Counted from the first letter of the stretch, positions 46,929 to 58,145 are shown. The stretch is 64,000 nt of DNA from Cryptomeria japonica (GCF_030272615.1 NC_081413.1:443013038-443077037), one strand, 5' to 3'. Numbers and translations are program-made. The notes: generated by a model not told the origin, from the letters alone.

Positions 46929-48621
46929 TGTGTAGGAGAAAAAGTGACACTAAGCAAACAGGCCCTAATCTCACTTTCAACCACACACTTGTGGAATACG
47001 AAAGAGCCTAGAGGTATCACACAATTGGCTACTTATTTTTGTGGAAGAGAGAGCCACGGGCTACCTATTAGGATTTCTATTCCTTTGTTGTAATTGAAAG
47101 ATAAAATGATGCAAGTTCAATTCCTAACCCCAAAGTGCAAGTACGAACTAATAACAAGATTGCAAAATTGAACTTAAACAATGGAAAACTGTAAACACAA
47201 GGACAAGACAAGAATGAAAATGCGTACCCGGAGTTAAAATCTGAGTGAAAATGTTCGGGACGGGGGCGCGGGCACCACTATCCTGATTCTGCCCCTGAAA
47301 TTGCTCCTGAAACTGCTGTTTTGCAACCTGAAAAGTTGTCAAAAATGCTAAAAATTGCTGTTTGACAGAAGGACCAGGGCACCCAGCGCCCCTGTCCCAG
47401 GGACTAGGGCACCCAACGCCCCTATCTTGGCAGGACCAGGGCGCCCCATGCCCCTGTCCTGGTCTTTTTCTCTGAAACTTGGTGTGGAGTGCTGTCTCGG
47501 CCTGCTTTTCCCGGATCTGCAACTTGCGGTGTCGTTCAAATCCCGAAACCTGCACTTATATCTGAAAAGGGTATGGTGGGCGGCTATATAGGGTTTTTCC
47601 TTAGTCAAACCCCCACTTTGGTGATTTCCACCTCCACGAATAGCCAAGTTGTATTGTAAAAGTAGTGTGTGTGCAGACCTTGTGTGTGTGCAAGATCCTA
47701 AAATGCAAGTAAGCAAACTAGAGCAACCTGGAAAGTAAACCCTAATTGCTTGTAAATGATAATGTAAATGCTCCAAATCAAGATGTAAAGAGATCTAAAG
47801 CATGAATACAAGTGATATAATGAGGCTTATGCAAAGACATGAAAACAACATGAAATCATACCCAACCCCAAGGGAGGGGTACAAGCCAATCTTCAGTCGG
47901 TGATCCCTTATTGCTCTTCAATGTCTTCAAAGCCCTAAATGGATGAATGAAATTGCTGAATGCTTGATGGATGGATTTTGAATGTTGTTGAAGTCTTCAA
48001 AGATCTGCTCTTTCGCTGCGTAGAAGGCCCTTGAAACCAAAATTCCCTGATCCTTTCAAATGAAGAAAGAGAGCTCTTATGAATGAAACCCTAGGTCTTA
48101 ATTTCAACTTTTGGCCGACCTAGAGATTGAATCTCCCGCCAATTTCTTGGTGTTAAGCTTTATTTTATGATTGGATTGCGCTCCTAAAATTTCGAGAAAA
48201 ATGTCCGGGACCATGTGCACTCCGAGCGCCATGGTCCTCTCCGAGCGCCATGGTCCCGACAACTTTTCACCAAATTTTTAGGGCCATCGGATATGATGAT
48301 TTTAGATAGAATCCTGAAGTTACAGGTGATTTCGAGATGTTTTGACCCCCGAAATCAAGCCCCCAAGTTCAAAATAGGACCTAATTAGGGTTTTTGATTA
48401 AATGATGTATTGGAGGAATAAAATGAAAGGGGCACACTTTAATGAAAGGGCCCAACTTTATGATGTGGAAGATGATGAAATAAGACCTTAGACCTAATTA
48501 ATTTAATTAATTAAGTGCTAAGGGGAAATGCAATGCAAAATACAAAATGCGCCAAGGCGGGTGCTAAACTAGGTGTGAAATTGTACCACCCTAGCAAGTG
48601 CGTACAATTTATGACGCTACA
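46929..48621 (-). repeat. 5' LTR of the inner element
   Basis: Partner of 39872-41565, followed by AAAAC. Differences are mainly transitions, for example within the GC-rich tandem block. Confidence 0.93.
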
Positions 48622-49484
48622 AAAACATTCATACACCAATCGGTATACCAATATAAACAGAATTGAAAGAAGTAATGCAACCAATAAGCCAAACACATAA
48701 ATGAGAAACATAACACATAGATTTATACATGTAAAACCTCAAAGAGGAAAAACCACGATGGGATTTGTGACCCCAAATATCAATTCATTGGCCATATGAA
48801 GAGATATTACAATATATGATGGGCCTGCACTTGTAGGAAGGCTTACAGCCTAGAGCACAATTCTCATCACAATAGGAGCCTCACTGAATACATAACAATC
48901 CAGACAACAATCTAGAGAAGTGTGAACTGCTTAATATAGAATCTCCTATGCCAGAATATAGTTTTTGTTTAAGCTCTATCTATTCCGGTTAAAACCCTAA
49001 ACCTCAGTACCAAAATAACCCTTACAATGAATTCCTCACATACATAGTCTCTTTGATATATTTTCCATTACATCACATCCATATATCCATTCCACAAGTC
49101 TATCCTTTTTCTTATCCTTATTCTTAATCTTAATAAAAAATGATCTAATCAATATCCCTTATATATCCTATACAAATTTATGCCTTATGCCGGCTTACAA
49201 GGATATACACAATATCATATTTACATGTCGGCCATATAGCATAAATGAATAAGCATTAAACCAAGTTTTCAATGCCGGATCAAAGATGTGTCGGCCTCCA
49301 ATACTGATGACCTTTGCTATACCAAGTCGGCCTGCATTACCAATGACCAAATCAATCTTCTATCTTGTCACTGTTGGGTCTATGAAGTGCCTATTGGTAT
49401 ACCATATGAAGCCAAAACCCAAAATCATGTTGCCATCAATGACAACATAATGAAACCTAACAAATAGAGTGTTAATTTCCAACA
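48622..49484 (-). repeat. 3' LTR of the outer element, second piece
   Basis: Continues the LTR begun at 39794 and matches about 54570-55410. It ends ...ttccaaca. The 54495 copy lacks about 25 bases present here near 49370-49400. Confidence 0.88.
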
Positions 49485-49505
49485 ATCTCCCCCTTTGGCA
49501 TTGAT
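49485..49505 (-). promoter_or_regulatory. Polypurine tract of the outer element
   Basis: On the minus strand, atgccaaagggggagat directly precedes TGTTGG. It is nearly the same as the tract at about 30755-30771 of the complete Copia element. Confidence 0.85.
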
Positions 49506-49753
49506 GGAAACACTCATATGAAGAATGGTCATGGTTTCAACTGTCAGTTTCATCTTGCCCTGCTCCCCTTGAGCTGAATATGCAAAATGCTCCAATACTC
49601 CAAAATTCCAAGAACTTTGTAATTCCCCCTACCGTATGCAACCCTTCATTATTTTTCACATCTATACTTCTCCCCCTTTGAGATCAATGCCCAAAAATTG
49701 TAAAAAGAATGTCAAAGAATAATGATTGTACATTGAATACCTCCAAAAATGTC

Positions 49754-52700
49754 TTACCGGAGCTTGACCAATTTCAAGATTTCTGGGTAATCTTTCTCTA
49801 ATAACTCCACATAAGTATCCCAATCGGTTTTGAATGTGTTGGAGATAGATAAAAGTCCACTTAGTAAATATGTAAGTGATTCTTTCTCAGTGACTTCTGT
49901 TGGTATGGGCTTACCAAGCATATCCATGCATTCCTTCGTATGTACACCAAGTGAATCCAATCTTGGACTCACCAAACCTCTTAGACTTATGGCTCTCTGA
50001 ATGATCTTATGTCTTTCCTTTTCAAGAGAAGAAATTTGGTTCTCCAAAGTCAAAATTTTTCCATCAATAGATGTTGTCAGTAAAATTAGTCCATCAAAAG
50101 AGTTAGCAATACTAGCAATTTTGTCTTGTATCTCTTTTATCTTTTCATCTACTTTTGCTATAAGAATATTTGTATTGCAACATACCCTAGATATATGTTA
50201 GCACCTTGTTTCAAAGAAATTTCTATCAAAATTAGTTTCTCCTCAATCTTTTTATTCTCTCTCTCAATGATCTAATCAAAAGCATCTCTCTTAGCCAAAG
50301 TGAATTTTTCAAGTGCTTGCCAGTTAGAGATTATCTATAAGGATTGAAAATCTTTAGAGATGTGATATGTTATTACCTTAATCTTGCGGGAAGGGTTCAC
50401 TTCATTCTCAATCTTATATTCTGGGACCAATCTGTGCAAAAAATTTATGGGTTGATCTATAATCCCTTTGTCTGTGGTTCCTTCCTTTATTAGTTTCTAA
50501 GTAGCCATCATCATCATCAGTTCTATGGGACTCATCTCTGTGATGTTTCTCTTTTCCACTAGAGAAGTTTCAATTGTCAATAATGATTTGCTAGCAATTG
50601 GGTCCCTACTAGATTCCCCTATTTTCTCTGGTGATTTAACTTTTATTGCCTCCTCACTTGCACCGGTGGCTTCGCCACTTGGTGCAGTCTATGCAACTAC
50701 CGGTTCCTCTCTAGGAATAGTATCCTCAACCTATATATTAGTATATGGAGGACAAGTATCCTCAATGTTAGTATCATGTACAATGTTCTCAGCATTAACT
50801 AGTTTCTCAGTATGTGTCTATACATTTGTGTTAACCGGTGGCTCAATTTCCACTATCCTTATATTGTTCAAAAATGAGGGTGGAGTACCCATGATTCCTT
50901 TAGCTTTCCCTTCAACTAGTGTATCTACAATATCAGTCTTTGTCTACGATGAAGTGAAGAATCCTCTATGCTCTCCCAAAAAAATTATCCAACCCTTTTG
51001 TGTTTCCTTTACTATCTCATTCATCTTTCTTAACATTAGGCTAGTTATTCTACTTTTTTTATTGAATACCTTCCTATCTGTAGCCTCGATTGTATTTTCC
51101 ATTTCATCTGGAGTTATAGAAACACATATAGCTAAAATTTCTTGCATCTTAATGTGTTTGTCTTCTTGCATTATAGATAACCTTCTAACATATAACATGT
51201 TGTATAGCTATGTTGGTATTTGATTTTCTATTTCAATTAAAGATTTCTTATAGATATCTAAATATAGAAGAATTGCTTGCTCTACCTCTCTTAGTTCATC
51301 ATCTTCAAATGTATCATTATAAGATTTAACATTTTCTAGAATCCCATCCTTACTTATTTCATCAACAATTTCAGCACAGATCTCAGGCGGAATAATTGTT
51401 ACATTACTAGTTTCTAGTGCCAAATTGATGTCACTCTTCTTCCTCCTTCTAGAAGTACCAGATGCAACTGAGGGTGTAGCCTTGGGTGCCTGCTTCTGTA
51501 TCGGTAATTTTATGGTGACCTTCCTAACCAGTTGTTTATTTGCTTCCACCTTAGGTTCTTCTGGTTTCTTCCTCACAACCCTTTTGAATGCTAATGGTGT
51601 GTCATCCTCACGCTTAGAATCTGCAGTCATAGGTTCAATGTGAACTACCAAATCCTTCCTCTTTCTCCCTTTCTCCACCATAGCATCAATAAGAGCCTTA
51701 ATGTCCTTAGAAACATCCTATACAAACTTGCTTGCCTTGCCTTCTTGTTTTTCCCTTCTCTTCCGGTTGAACTCAGTTTCAACCTCAAGAGTCTTTTGTT
51801 GTGTTGTTCCACAAGGTTTCTCTGCTTCATCTATATCTGCATCAAGTAGAATTTTTGCATATGCATCCACCTCATAGCCCATTTCACCTATCCAAATCTT
51901 CCAAGGCTTGACTGCCTCTATGAGGGTCTCATCTTTCTTGACCATAAAACATATGTCGGTAGAGTATTTCTCTACTATATGTACGGGTACTCTTATTATA
52001 CACCTCATAGATTTCTGAAAAGCCTTGAAGTAACCCCATACCTTATCATCTCTAAGACTTTCCAATGCAATAATTGATTGTTTTAGCTATCTTCCTACCA
52101 TGATGTCAAAATCCCATTTCTTCCTTCCAGAACCAGGAGTATCATTCAAAAAGTATAACATTAAGAAGACCAATAGATTTCCATACTGGAAAGTGCCTTT
52201 CTTATCACCTTTAATCTTCCCTAAATTGATCAATAACTCCTCAAGCATCCAGTCACAAAGATATAACTTGATATTTTTTCTCATCATCCTATATGCAGCC
52301 AAAATGCATGAACTAGAAACTGAATTTAGTTGGTTAGACTGAGTTACCTTGTATCCTATGACCATGCTTCTAAATTTGATGTCAGTGTCGGTGATGGTAC
52401 TCACCTTCATCAATCTCTTGTCTGATGTGGTACCGGTGATCTTCCTTATGAATTCATTTGATATTTTCTTATCTGGATGTGTCCTTGTCGATGACAAGCC
52501 AGTAATTTCTTGAATGGCTTCCTTGGTGATTTTGTAGGGTCGATCCAGCCATATGAATTCCCCATGTACCCTTCTTAGTGCATATCTAACTATCTCATCC
52601 TCGAACTCTGAAATATCCAAAATATCAGTGAACCCTAGATCTTCAATGTGTTTATATGTCGGTTTCATTTTACTAGCTTCTCCAATGAGTTCATTCATAT

Positions 52701-52930
52701 ACATCCGCTTGATCTATGAAGTGCCTAAGTCCTCTATATGACAATGAATATAGGTTCTAACATCCTCCATATATACCACTCCCTCTGGAATGTGAGAAAA
52801 TGCTCCAACCAAATCTTCCTTGGTACCCACATGTGGATACCATTTGAAAATTGGCCTGGGGAGGTCCTTAACTTCTACTACAGTTGGATTTGCAATGAAA
52901 ATAGGAGCAGAAGATGATCCTGATTTGATG
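49754..52930 (-). pseudogene. Large non-pol ORF of the outer element, broken
   Basis: A minus-strand frame of about 1050 codons with roughly ten stops, in the position where pol should lie. The N-terminal globular part (about 52920-51950) includes IFIANPTVVEVKDLP, KWYPHVGTKEDLVGAFSHIP, FIWLDRPYKITKEAIQEITG, LYLCDWMLEELLINLGKI and YGNLLVFLMLYFLN. A basic, disordered region follows (about 51690-51220; KRVVRKKPEEPKVE, TSRRRKKSD), then an acidic linker. The C-terminal coiled coil (50053-49754) has LENQISSLEKERHKI. No PR, IN, RT or RNase H motif is present. The globular part resembles plant transposon-borne domains of unknown function (a Transposase_32/plant-mobile-domain-like fold is possible, unproven). 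It may be a captured host or element gene. Confidence 0.6.
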
Positions 52931-53479
52931 ATTCAAGAAAAATACCTTTAGAATGCTTCCGATGAAAACCTCCAACAAATCCTTCCAGATGTCGGTGTGA
53001 TCATTCAAGAAGAAATATGATCACCTCTAAGTAGATTTTGATTGCACTAAGTCGCTCTGAATTATTCTGAAATTGCTATGAATGCTAGGTGAACAACAAT
53101 GAAGTGTAATCGCCCTTTTATCCATCAATAAAACCCTAATTTTCTATTGACATAAATGACTGTTGGTGAAAGATACTGGATCTCATTCTGAACATATCAA
53201 TGTTGGATAATCCTCTCCAATATCTGGACATCTTTCAGAATATCCTCCAGGGGCATACGCATCATCTTCCATAAAATTTGCCTACCCCTAAGGCAACTGC
53301 CTTCGTTAGTAGATGATCTCATTATCAATGCAGGAGTAGCCTCTTCTGCCAAATAGGTAATCGAGACATTCCCATCTGATGATTGTTCTTCAGTCTTTCT
53401 AACCCATCTCTGAGTGTGATCTTTCCGGATTTCATTAACCTTCTCTTTGCCAAGTTATCTTTTGATCCTCCATTGCCAA

Positions 53480-54400
53480 CTAGTGGAGTTTTTCTTCGAT
53501 AAAACTTAGCAATATGTCCAACTTCATTGCATGCATAGCATGTAACATTGTTCTTTTGAATTGCCTTGCTAAAACCGGTGAAATTGCTTGACTTGCACTA
53601 ATTAAACATATGTCCAAATTTTCCACAAGCATAGCATTTTACATTCATTCTACAATCTTTTGTCTTATGACCAATTCTATTGCATTTAGAACATTTACCG
53701 GGAGCAGAATCAGGGTTCTGATTTTCTCTGTTTCTACATTGCCTAGCCATGTGACCAAATCTATTGCAAACAAAACATCTACCATTAAATTTATAAGCAT
53801 TGAATTTCCTTACCAATGCCTTATGGTTTTGATGTTCATTAGCAGTACCGGAACTCTATCCTTGCTCAAATCCAAGTCCACTAGAATCTCCAATCTGCCT
53901 CTGTCTCTTTAGTAATTCATCAAGTTGTGTTGAGCTAATCTTAATTTTTTCTTTGTACTCACTTGCAGTAGTTAAGTCATCTCTTAGTATTGACATTTGT
54001 CTCTCAATCTCTTTCTCATTGCTTTGGGATTCTACCAAACCAGTCCTTAATATCTCATTTTCATGAGTTAACCTACCACATTCTTCAAATTTGTTCTTCG
54101 GGGATACAACAAGAATTTCTTCCTTTTTTTTTATGTCCTCAATCCCCTTAGACATCCTCAAAGTCATAGCTTGCATTTCATTCTTCATAACCATGTTCTC
54201 CTGACTCAATTTCTGACATTGTTCCTTAGGTGCATTTTTCTCTTCATCATCCTAATTTTTCAAAAGTTCCTTTCTCCTAGCTTGAACAGATGATAGCCTT
54301 TCTTGTAGGACAAGAATTAAATTATTTAGCAGAATTCAACTCATCGTGTAACTTTAAGTTCTTCAATATTTCAACATCATAATCTTCAGGTGCCATCTCA
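53480..54400 (-). pseudogene. Gag-like: coiled coil plus four CCHC zinc knuckles
   Basis: Minus strand, starting soon after the primer site. A long heptad region (54209-53856; MSQENMVMKNEMQAMTLRMS ... ERQMSILRDDL) is followed by zinc knuckles CFVCNRFGHMARQC, CSKCNRIGHKTKDC, CYACGKFGHMFN-stop-C and a degenerate CYACNEVGHIAKFY (about 53750-53500). A UBN2-type capsid domain, usual in Copia gag, is not recognised. Multiple knuckles suggest RNA binding or packaging. Stops at 53868 and 53598 break it. Confidence 0.68.
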
Positions 54401-54476
54401 AGCTGCTTCTCCAAAGCTATATTCAATGATTCTAGTTTCAGGATCTTCCTCAAGCTGCTAAAATTCCTCTAAGGGA

Positions 54477-54494
54477 CAAGGCTTTGATACCAAT
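54477..54494 (-). promoter_or_regulatory. Primer binding site of the outer element, iMet type
   Basis: On the minus strand, attggtatcaaagcc abuts the 5' LTR. It is the same variant initiator-Met site as in the Copia element at 26281. Confidence 0.85.
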
Positions 54495-55410
54495 TGTTGG
54501 AAACCAATAACATTGAGAGCGGGGAGGGGGTGTAAATCAATGTTATACCAGAATAGTAAATTTTAGCCTTAACAAAACATTCATACACCAATTGGTATAC
54601 CGGTATAAACCAAACTGAAAGAAGTAATGCAACTAATAAGCCAAACACATAAATGAGAAACATAACACACAAATTTATATATGTAAAACCTCAAAGAGGA
54701 AAAACCACGGTGGGATTTGTGACCCACAATATCAATTCACTAGCCATATGAAGAGATATTACAATATATGATGGGCCTACACTTGCAGGAAGGCTTACAA
54801 ACTAGAGAACACTGCTCATCACAATACGAGCATCACTGACTACATAACAATCTAGACAACAATCCGGAGAAGTGTGAACTGCTTAATATAGCATCTCCTA
54901 TGCCAGAATGCAGTTTTGGTTTAAGCTTTGTCTGTTATGGTTAAAACCCTAAACTTCAGTACCGGAATAACCCTTATAATGAATTCCTCACATACATAGT
55001 CTCTTTGATATATTTCGCATTACATCACATCCATATATCCATTCCACATGTCTATCCTTTTTCTTATCCTTATTCTTAATCTTAATACAAAATGATCTAA
55101 TCAATCTCCCCTATATACCCTATATAAATTTATGCATTATGTCAACTTACAAGGATATACACAATATCATATTTACATGTCATCCATATAGCATAAATGA
55201 ATAAGTATTAAAACAAGTTGTCAATGCTAGATCAAAGATGTGTCAGCCTCCAATACTCATGACCTTTGCTATACCAAGTGGGCCTGCATTGCCGGTGCCC
55301 AAAGAAATATTCTATCCTGTCGGTATACCATATGAAGCTGGAACCCAAAATCATGTTGCCATCAATGACAATATAATTAAACCTAACCAATAGAGTGTCA
55401 ATTGCCAACA
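54495..55410 (-). repeat. 5' LTR of the outer element
   Basis: About 916 bases, TGTTGG...CCAACA. It matches 39794-39871 plus 48622-49484 with several percent differences, more than between the inner element's LTRs, in keeping with the nesting order. Confidence 0.9.
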
Positions 55411-55540
55411 ATACATGAGGTCAATCGAGGCAATTGAAAAAGTAATATAGTTTACATACAACAAAGATATCAGTGGGAAGTAATAGCTAAATAAGAAATA
55501 TAATCATGTTGCATTATGAGTAGTCTCATGTTATGTTTGC

Positions 55541-55776
55541 AATAGGAATAGAGGGAGAGAGATATAAAGAGAAAGATATAGATGGGGAAATAGTGAGAGG
55601 GAGATTGAGAGAGGGGTAAAGAAATATATTCAAGTGATAGAGATAGAGAGGAAGATGGAGAGGGATATGTAGAGGAGGAGAGGGAGAGATAAAGAGAGAT
55701 GAGAGAGGGATAAATAGATATAGAAGATTTAAATACATATAGAGGGAGAGATATAAAGCTAAAGATAGAGATAGGA

Positions 55777-55817
<41 letters not shown>

Positions 55818-56035
55818 AAAAAGATAGAGATAGAGGGTGAGATGGATGAGTAAATAGTGGAAGATAGAGTCAGAAGGTTAATGATATATCAATATAGAGG
55901 TCTAGAGAGAGAGATGTATAGTGATACAAGGGGAGATGAAAGAGGAAATATTGAGAGATAGAGCTAGAGAGGTAAAGATATATAGATATAAAGGTCTATG
56001 AAGGGGTAGAGAGAAAGAGAGAGAGAGAAGTACAA
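55541..56035. repeat. GA-rich low-complexity block
   Basis: Purine-rich strand made of imperfect gagaga/gatata words, including a pure GA run at about 55777-55812. Non-coding. A CT-rich counterpart ends the window (63754-64000). Confidence 0.85.
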
Positions 56036-56149
56036 AAACAACAATATATGACTAAAAAAACTACCAAAAATTGCATATAAATGACTAAACTTGATCACAT
56101 GATCATTAGTAGTTTATTGCCTGTCATTAATCACGTGACCAAATTTATG

Positions 56150-56440
56150 ACTAAAATATTTTAGTCATTTATTGGTTGTTTGATTGATCAATTTTGTCAT
56201 TTATTTGGTCATTGATTTAATCATTAATTTAATCATTGATTTAGTCATTTATTTAGTCACTGATCTAGTCATTAATTTAGTCATTGATTATTGTTGACCA
56301 GTCATTTATTTAATCATTGATTGTTGTTGACCAATCATTTATTTAGTCATTGATTTAGTCATTGATTTGGTCATTGATTTACTCGTTTATTTAGTCATTT
56401 TAATCATTATTTTGCCATCAACTCGTCATATATTTTGTCA
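56150..56440. repeat. Minisatellite with a TTAGTCATTGAT-type unit
   Basis: About 20 imperfect copies of a 12-base unit (ttagtcattgat and variants such as ttaatcattgat). A longer unit, attgttgaccagtc, is interspersed twice. It sits between the GA-rich block and the tRNA-like sequence. Confidence 0.9.
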
Positions 56441-56443
56441 TAT

Positions 56444-56515
56444 TAGGGCATGATGGAATCAAACCACCATCCTCCTTCTTGTAAAGAAGGTGCCCTTCCA
56501 TTGAGTTATCACCCT
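56444..56515 (-). tRNA. tRNA-like sequence, probably a relic (anticodon reads TAC)
   Basis: The 72-nt minus-strand sequence folds as a cloverleaf. The anticodon stem CCTTC/GAAGG is perfect around loop TTTACAA. The T-stem GGTGG/CCATC is complete (one G-T pair) with loop TTTGATT. The acceptor pairs except for A7/A66 and two G-T pairs. A-box (TAACTCAATGG) and B-box (GGTTTGATTCC) promoter elements are recognisable. As read it is Val(TAC), but TTTGCAA (Ala) with one transition is as likely. It may be a decayed organelle-like tRNA or the head of a tRNA-derived SINE. Expression is doubtful. Confidence 0.45.
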
Positions 56516-56766
56516 TTAAAGAATAATAATACCATGTATCCTATGTTATCTTATAAACATACATTTCTACAAAATACAAAATCAACTATTTGATGACAAA
56601 GAATCATTGTTTAAGGACATCACATCACTATCTAAAATATTTGAAAAAGAGGATTTCAATGACCAATGACCAACTCTACACTCAGCTACAATATCTACAA
56701 TGACCAGCTCTATAATGAGCTAAAATATGTACAAGAGAGGTTTTCAAAACAACAAGATTGACTCAC

Positions 56767-56862
56767 ATCTTTGTTTTTGCCCCATATCTCCTCTGCTAAC
56801 TTCTTTGCATATTCAAGGTCATCAGACACTAAAATATTATCCAAAGAGCTTCCCGATTTGAC
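56767..56862 (-). CDS. Exon-like 96-nt segment with good splice sites, gene unknown
   Basis: On the minus strand, an acceptor (ttttcttgtacaatag) precedes and a donor (gtgagt) follows an open stretch of exactly 32 codons, phase 0 at both ends. It encodes VKSGSSLDNILVSDDLEY and AKKLAEEIWGKNKD. The length, phase and sites are those of an ordinary internal exon. The protein family is not recognised. Partner exons were not identified; an acidic open stretch at 57372-57142 on the same strand, with two stops, might be related. It could be part of a live gene outside the window or a captured fragment. Confidence 0.4.
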
Positions 56863-58130
56863 CTATTGTACAAGAAAATAGGAGAACAGGGATTGTCAAA
56901 TGGAATCAATTACTCAAAGTGAACCAAGACACTGCAAGTAGGTTGAGTTGACAACTTTAAAGATGAAATACATATACAAACCAGCCATAACTTAATTCCA
57001 ATATATTTTAAAATAGGGTATACATAGAGCTTGAGGTCATCCTTGAATTCTATTCACAATAAGGTTATAACATAGAGCTTATTGCTAGTCATTAATCACG
57101 TGACCAAATTTATGACTACCAAAAATTGAAATATATGAATCATGAATGAGATCACTCGAGTCTCTCCTAAAATAGGAACCCCCGTTTCTTACATTTTACT
57201 AGTTTTAGTCTCATCACCTACATTAGTACCCTTCTCCAACTCTTCTAATGTCTTGATGAATGGTTCTTCCTATGGAATTGTTGTTACAGATCTGAGTGTT
57301 TCATGTTCTAGTATGTTCTCAAGAGGTGCTTCTCCCCTGAGTTCTCCAACAATGTGTTCAAAATGAAAGACAAATAATAAATTCAAGGGTTTAACTTCAA
57401 TTTCATCCTAGTTGCCCTACTTTTTTATTGTGTTTTAGTTTTGGACTAGAATCTACTTTAGCACATCCATTTAATTTAGTTCAATAATTAGCCTATCTTG
57501 ATTTAATTCCATCCTTTTAATCACTAACAATTTTCACTTCTACAAAAAGAATGTTTGTGAAAGAGGTTAACAACCTTAAGGAACCCTCAAATAGTTCAAA
57601 ATTACAAAAATATAACTAATTGAATCAAAGGGTAATCAATTCAAATTCTCATTTAAGTAATTGTTTTTGTATCCATTTGAAATGTTTGTCTTTCTCATGC
57701 CAAGTTTTCATGGCACCAATGATGATGGATGGACATCTGATGGGAGTAGCTATCGTCTTTGAGAAGCTATTAGCTTGTCTTGAATGTTACACAAAAATTC
57801 CCTAGTTTTTATTGTTCAGATGATTATTTCTTGACAGTTGAATTTACAAATCTATGTTTCATCTTTTTTTATTGGTATCTTATCTTTATATTGTGTTCCC
57901 ACTATGAGTTAAAAAGAAATTTTTATCTTATTCTTGGGGTTTATTCAAAAATTGGGTTTATACATTTTGTATTTTGTTTATGTGATTTTTTTTTATTTTA
58001 CAATGAATGAAAGTAAGTGCTTTGGCTCTTGTGCTACACTATGGCAATGCCCTTCTTGATTTTTGTTTGGCCACATAACCAAGTGGTTAAGTAGGGTACT
58101 ATAAACCCTCTTCCTTTGTTCAATTCTGAG
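56863..58130. other. Mixed non-coding interval with a duplicated 31-mer
   Basis: The 31 bases at 57088-57118 repeat 56123-56153 exactly and contain the palindrome TCACGTGA. 57372-57142 on the minus strand reads as an acidic stretch (EHIVGELRGEAPLENILEHE) with two stops; it is not assigned. The remainder is AT-rich. Confidence 0.4.
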
Positions 58131-58145
58131 TGTCACCTCATTACA

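Larger units (their letters stand above)
39872..48621 (-). mobile_element. Non-autonomous Ty3-type LTR element (protease + G-patch, no RT)
   Basis: An 8.75-kb minus-strand element with LTRs of 1694 and 1693 bases (39872-41565, 46929-48621), TG...CA ends and a perfect AAAAC target duplication. The long frame (46598-43392) encodes acidic repeats, an aspartic protease of the Ty3/Tat-Ogre type and a G-patch. No capsid, zinc knuckle, RT, RNase H or integrase is recognised. About 1.8 kb of non-coding sequence follows the frame. The LTRs differ at only a few percent (by eye), so it is younger than the outer element it interrupts. Confidence 0.88.
39794..55410 (-). mobile_element. Non-autonomous Copia-type LTR element with a foreign ORF
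   Basis: Minus-strand element bounded by LTRs at 39794-39871 plus 48622-49484 (3' LTR, split by another element) and 54495-55410 (5' LTR). Flanks gtaca/ataca form a one-mismatch target duplication. It has an iMet-type primer site and a polypurine tract like the Copia element at 24869. Inside is a gag-like part (coiled coil plus four zinc knuckles, about 54400-53480). Then, instead of protease, integrase and RT, there is a long unrelated frame (about 52920-49754). No pol motif was seen. Its own length without the nested element is about 6.9 kb. Confidence 0.82.

Noticed and set aside
50525-51223. 232-codon plus-strand open frame, hydrophobic
   Set aside because: It is the complement of the foreign ORF on the minus strand, whose sense (acidic, disordered, then coiled coil) continues on both sides.
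56150-56440. CRISPR-like array
   Set aside because: The 12-base units are contiguous imperfect tandem repeats without unique spacers, in a plant nuclear context.
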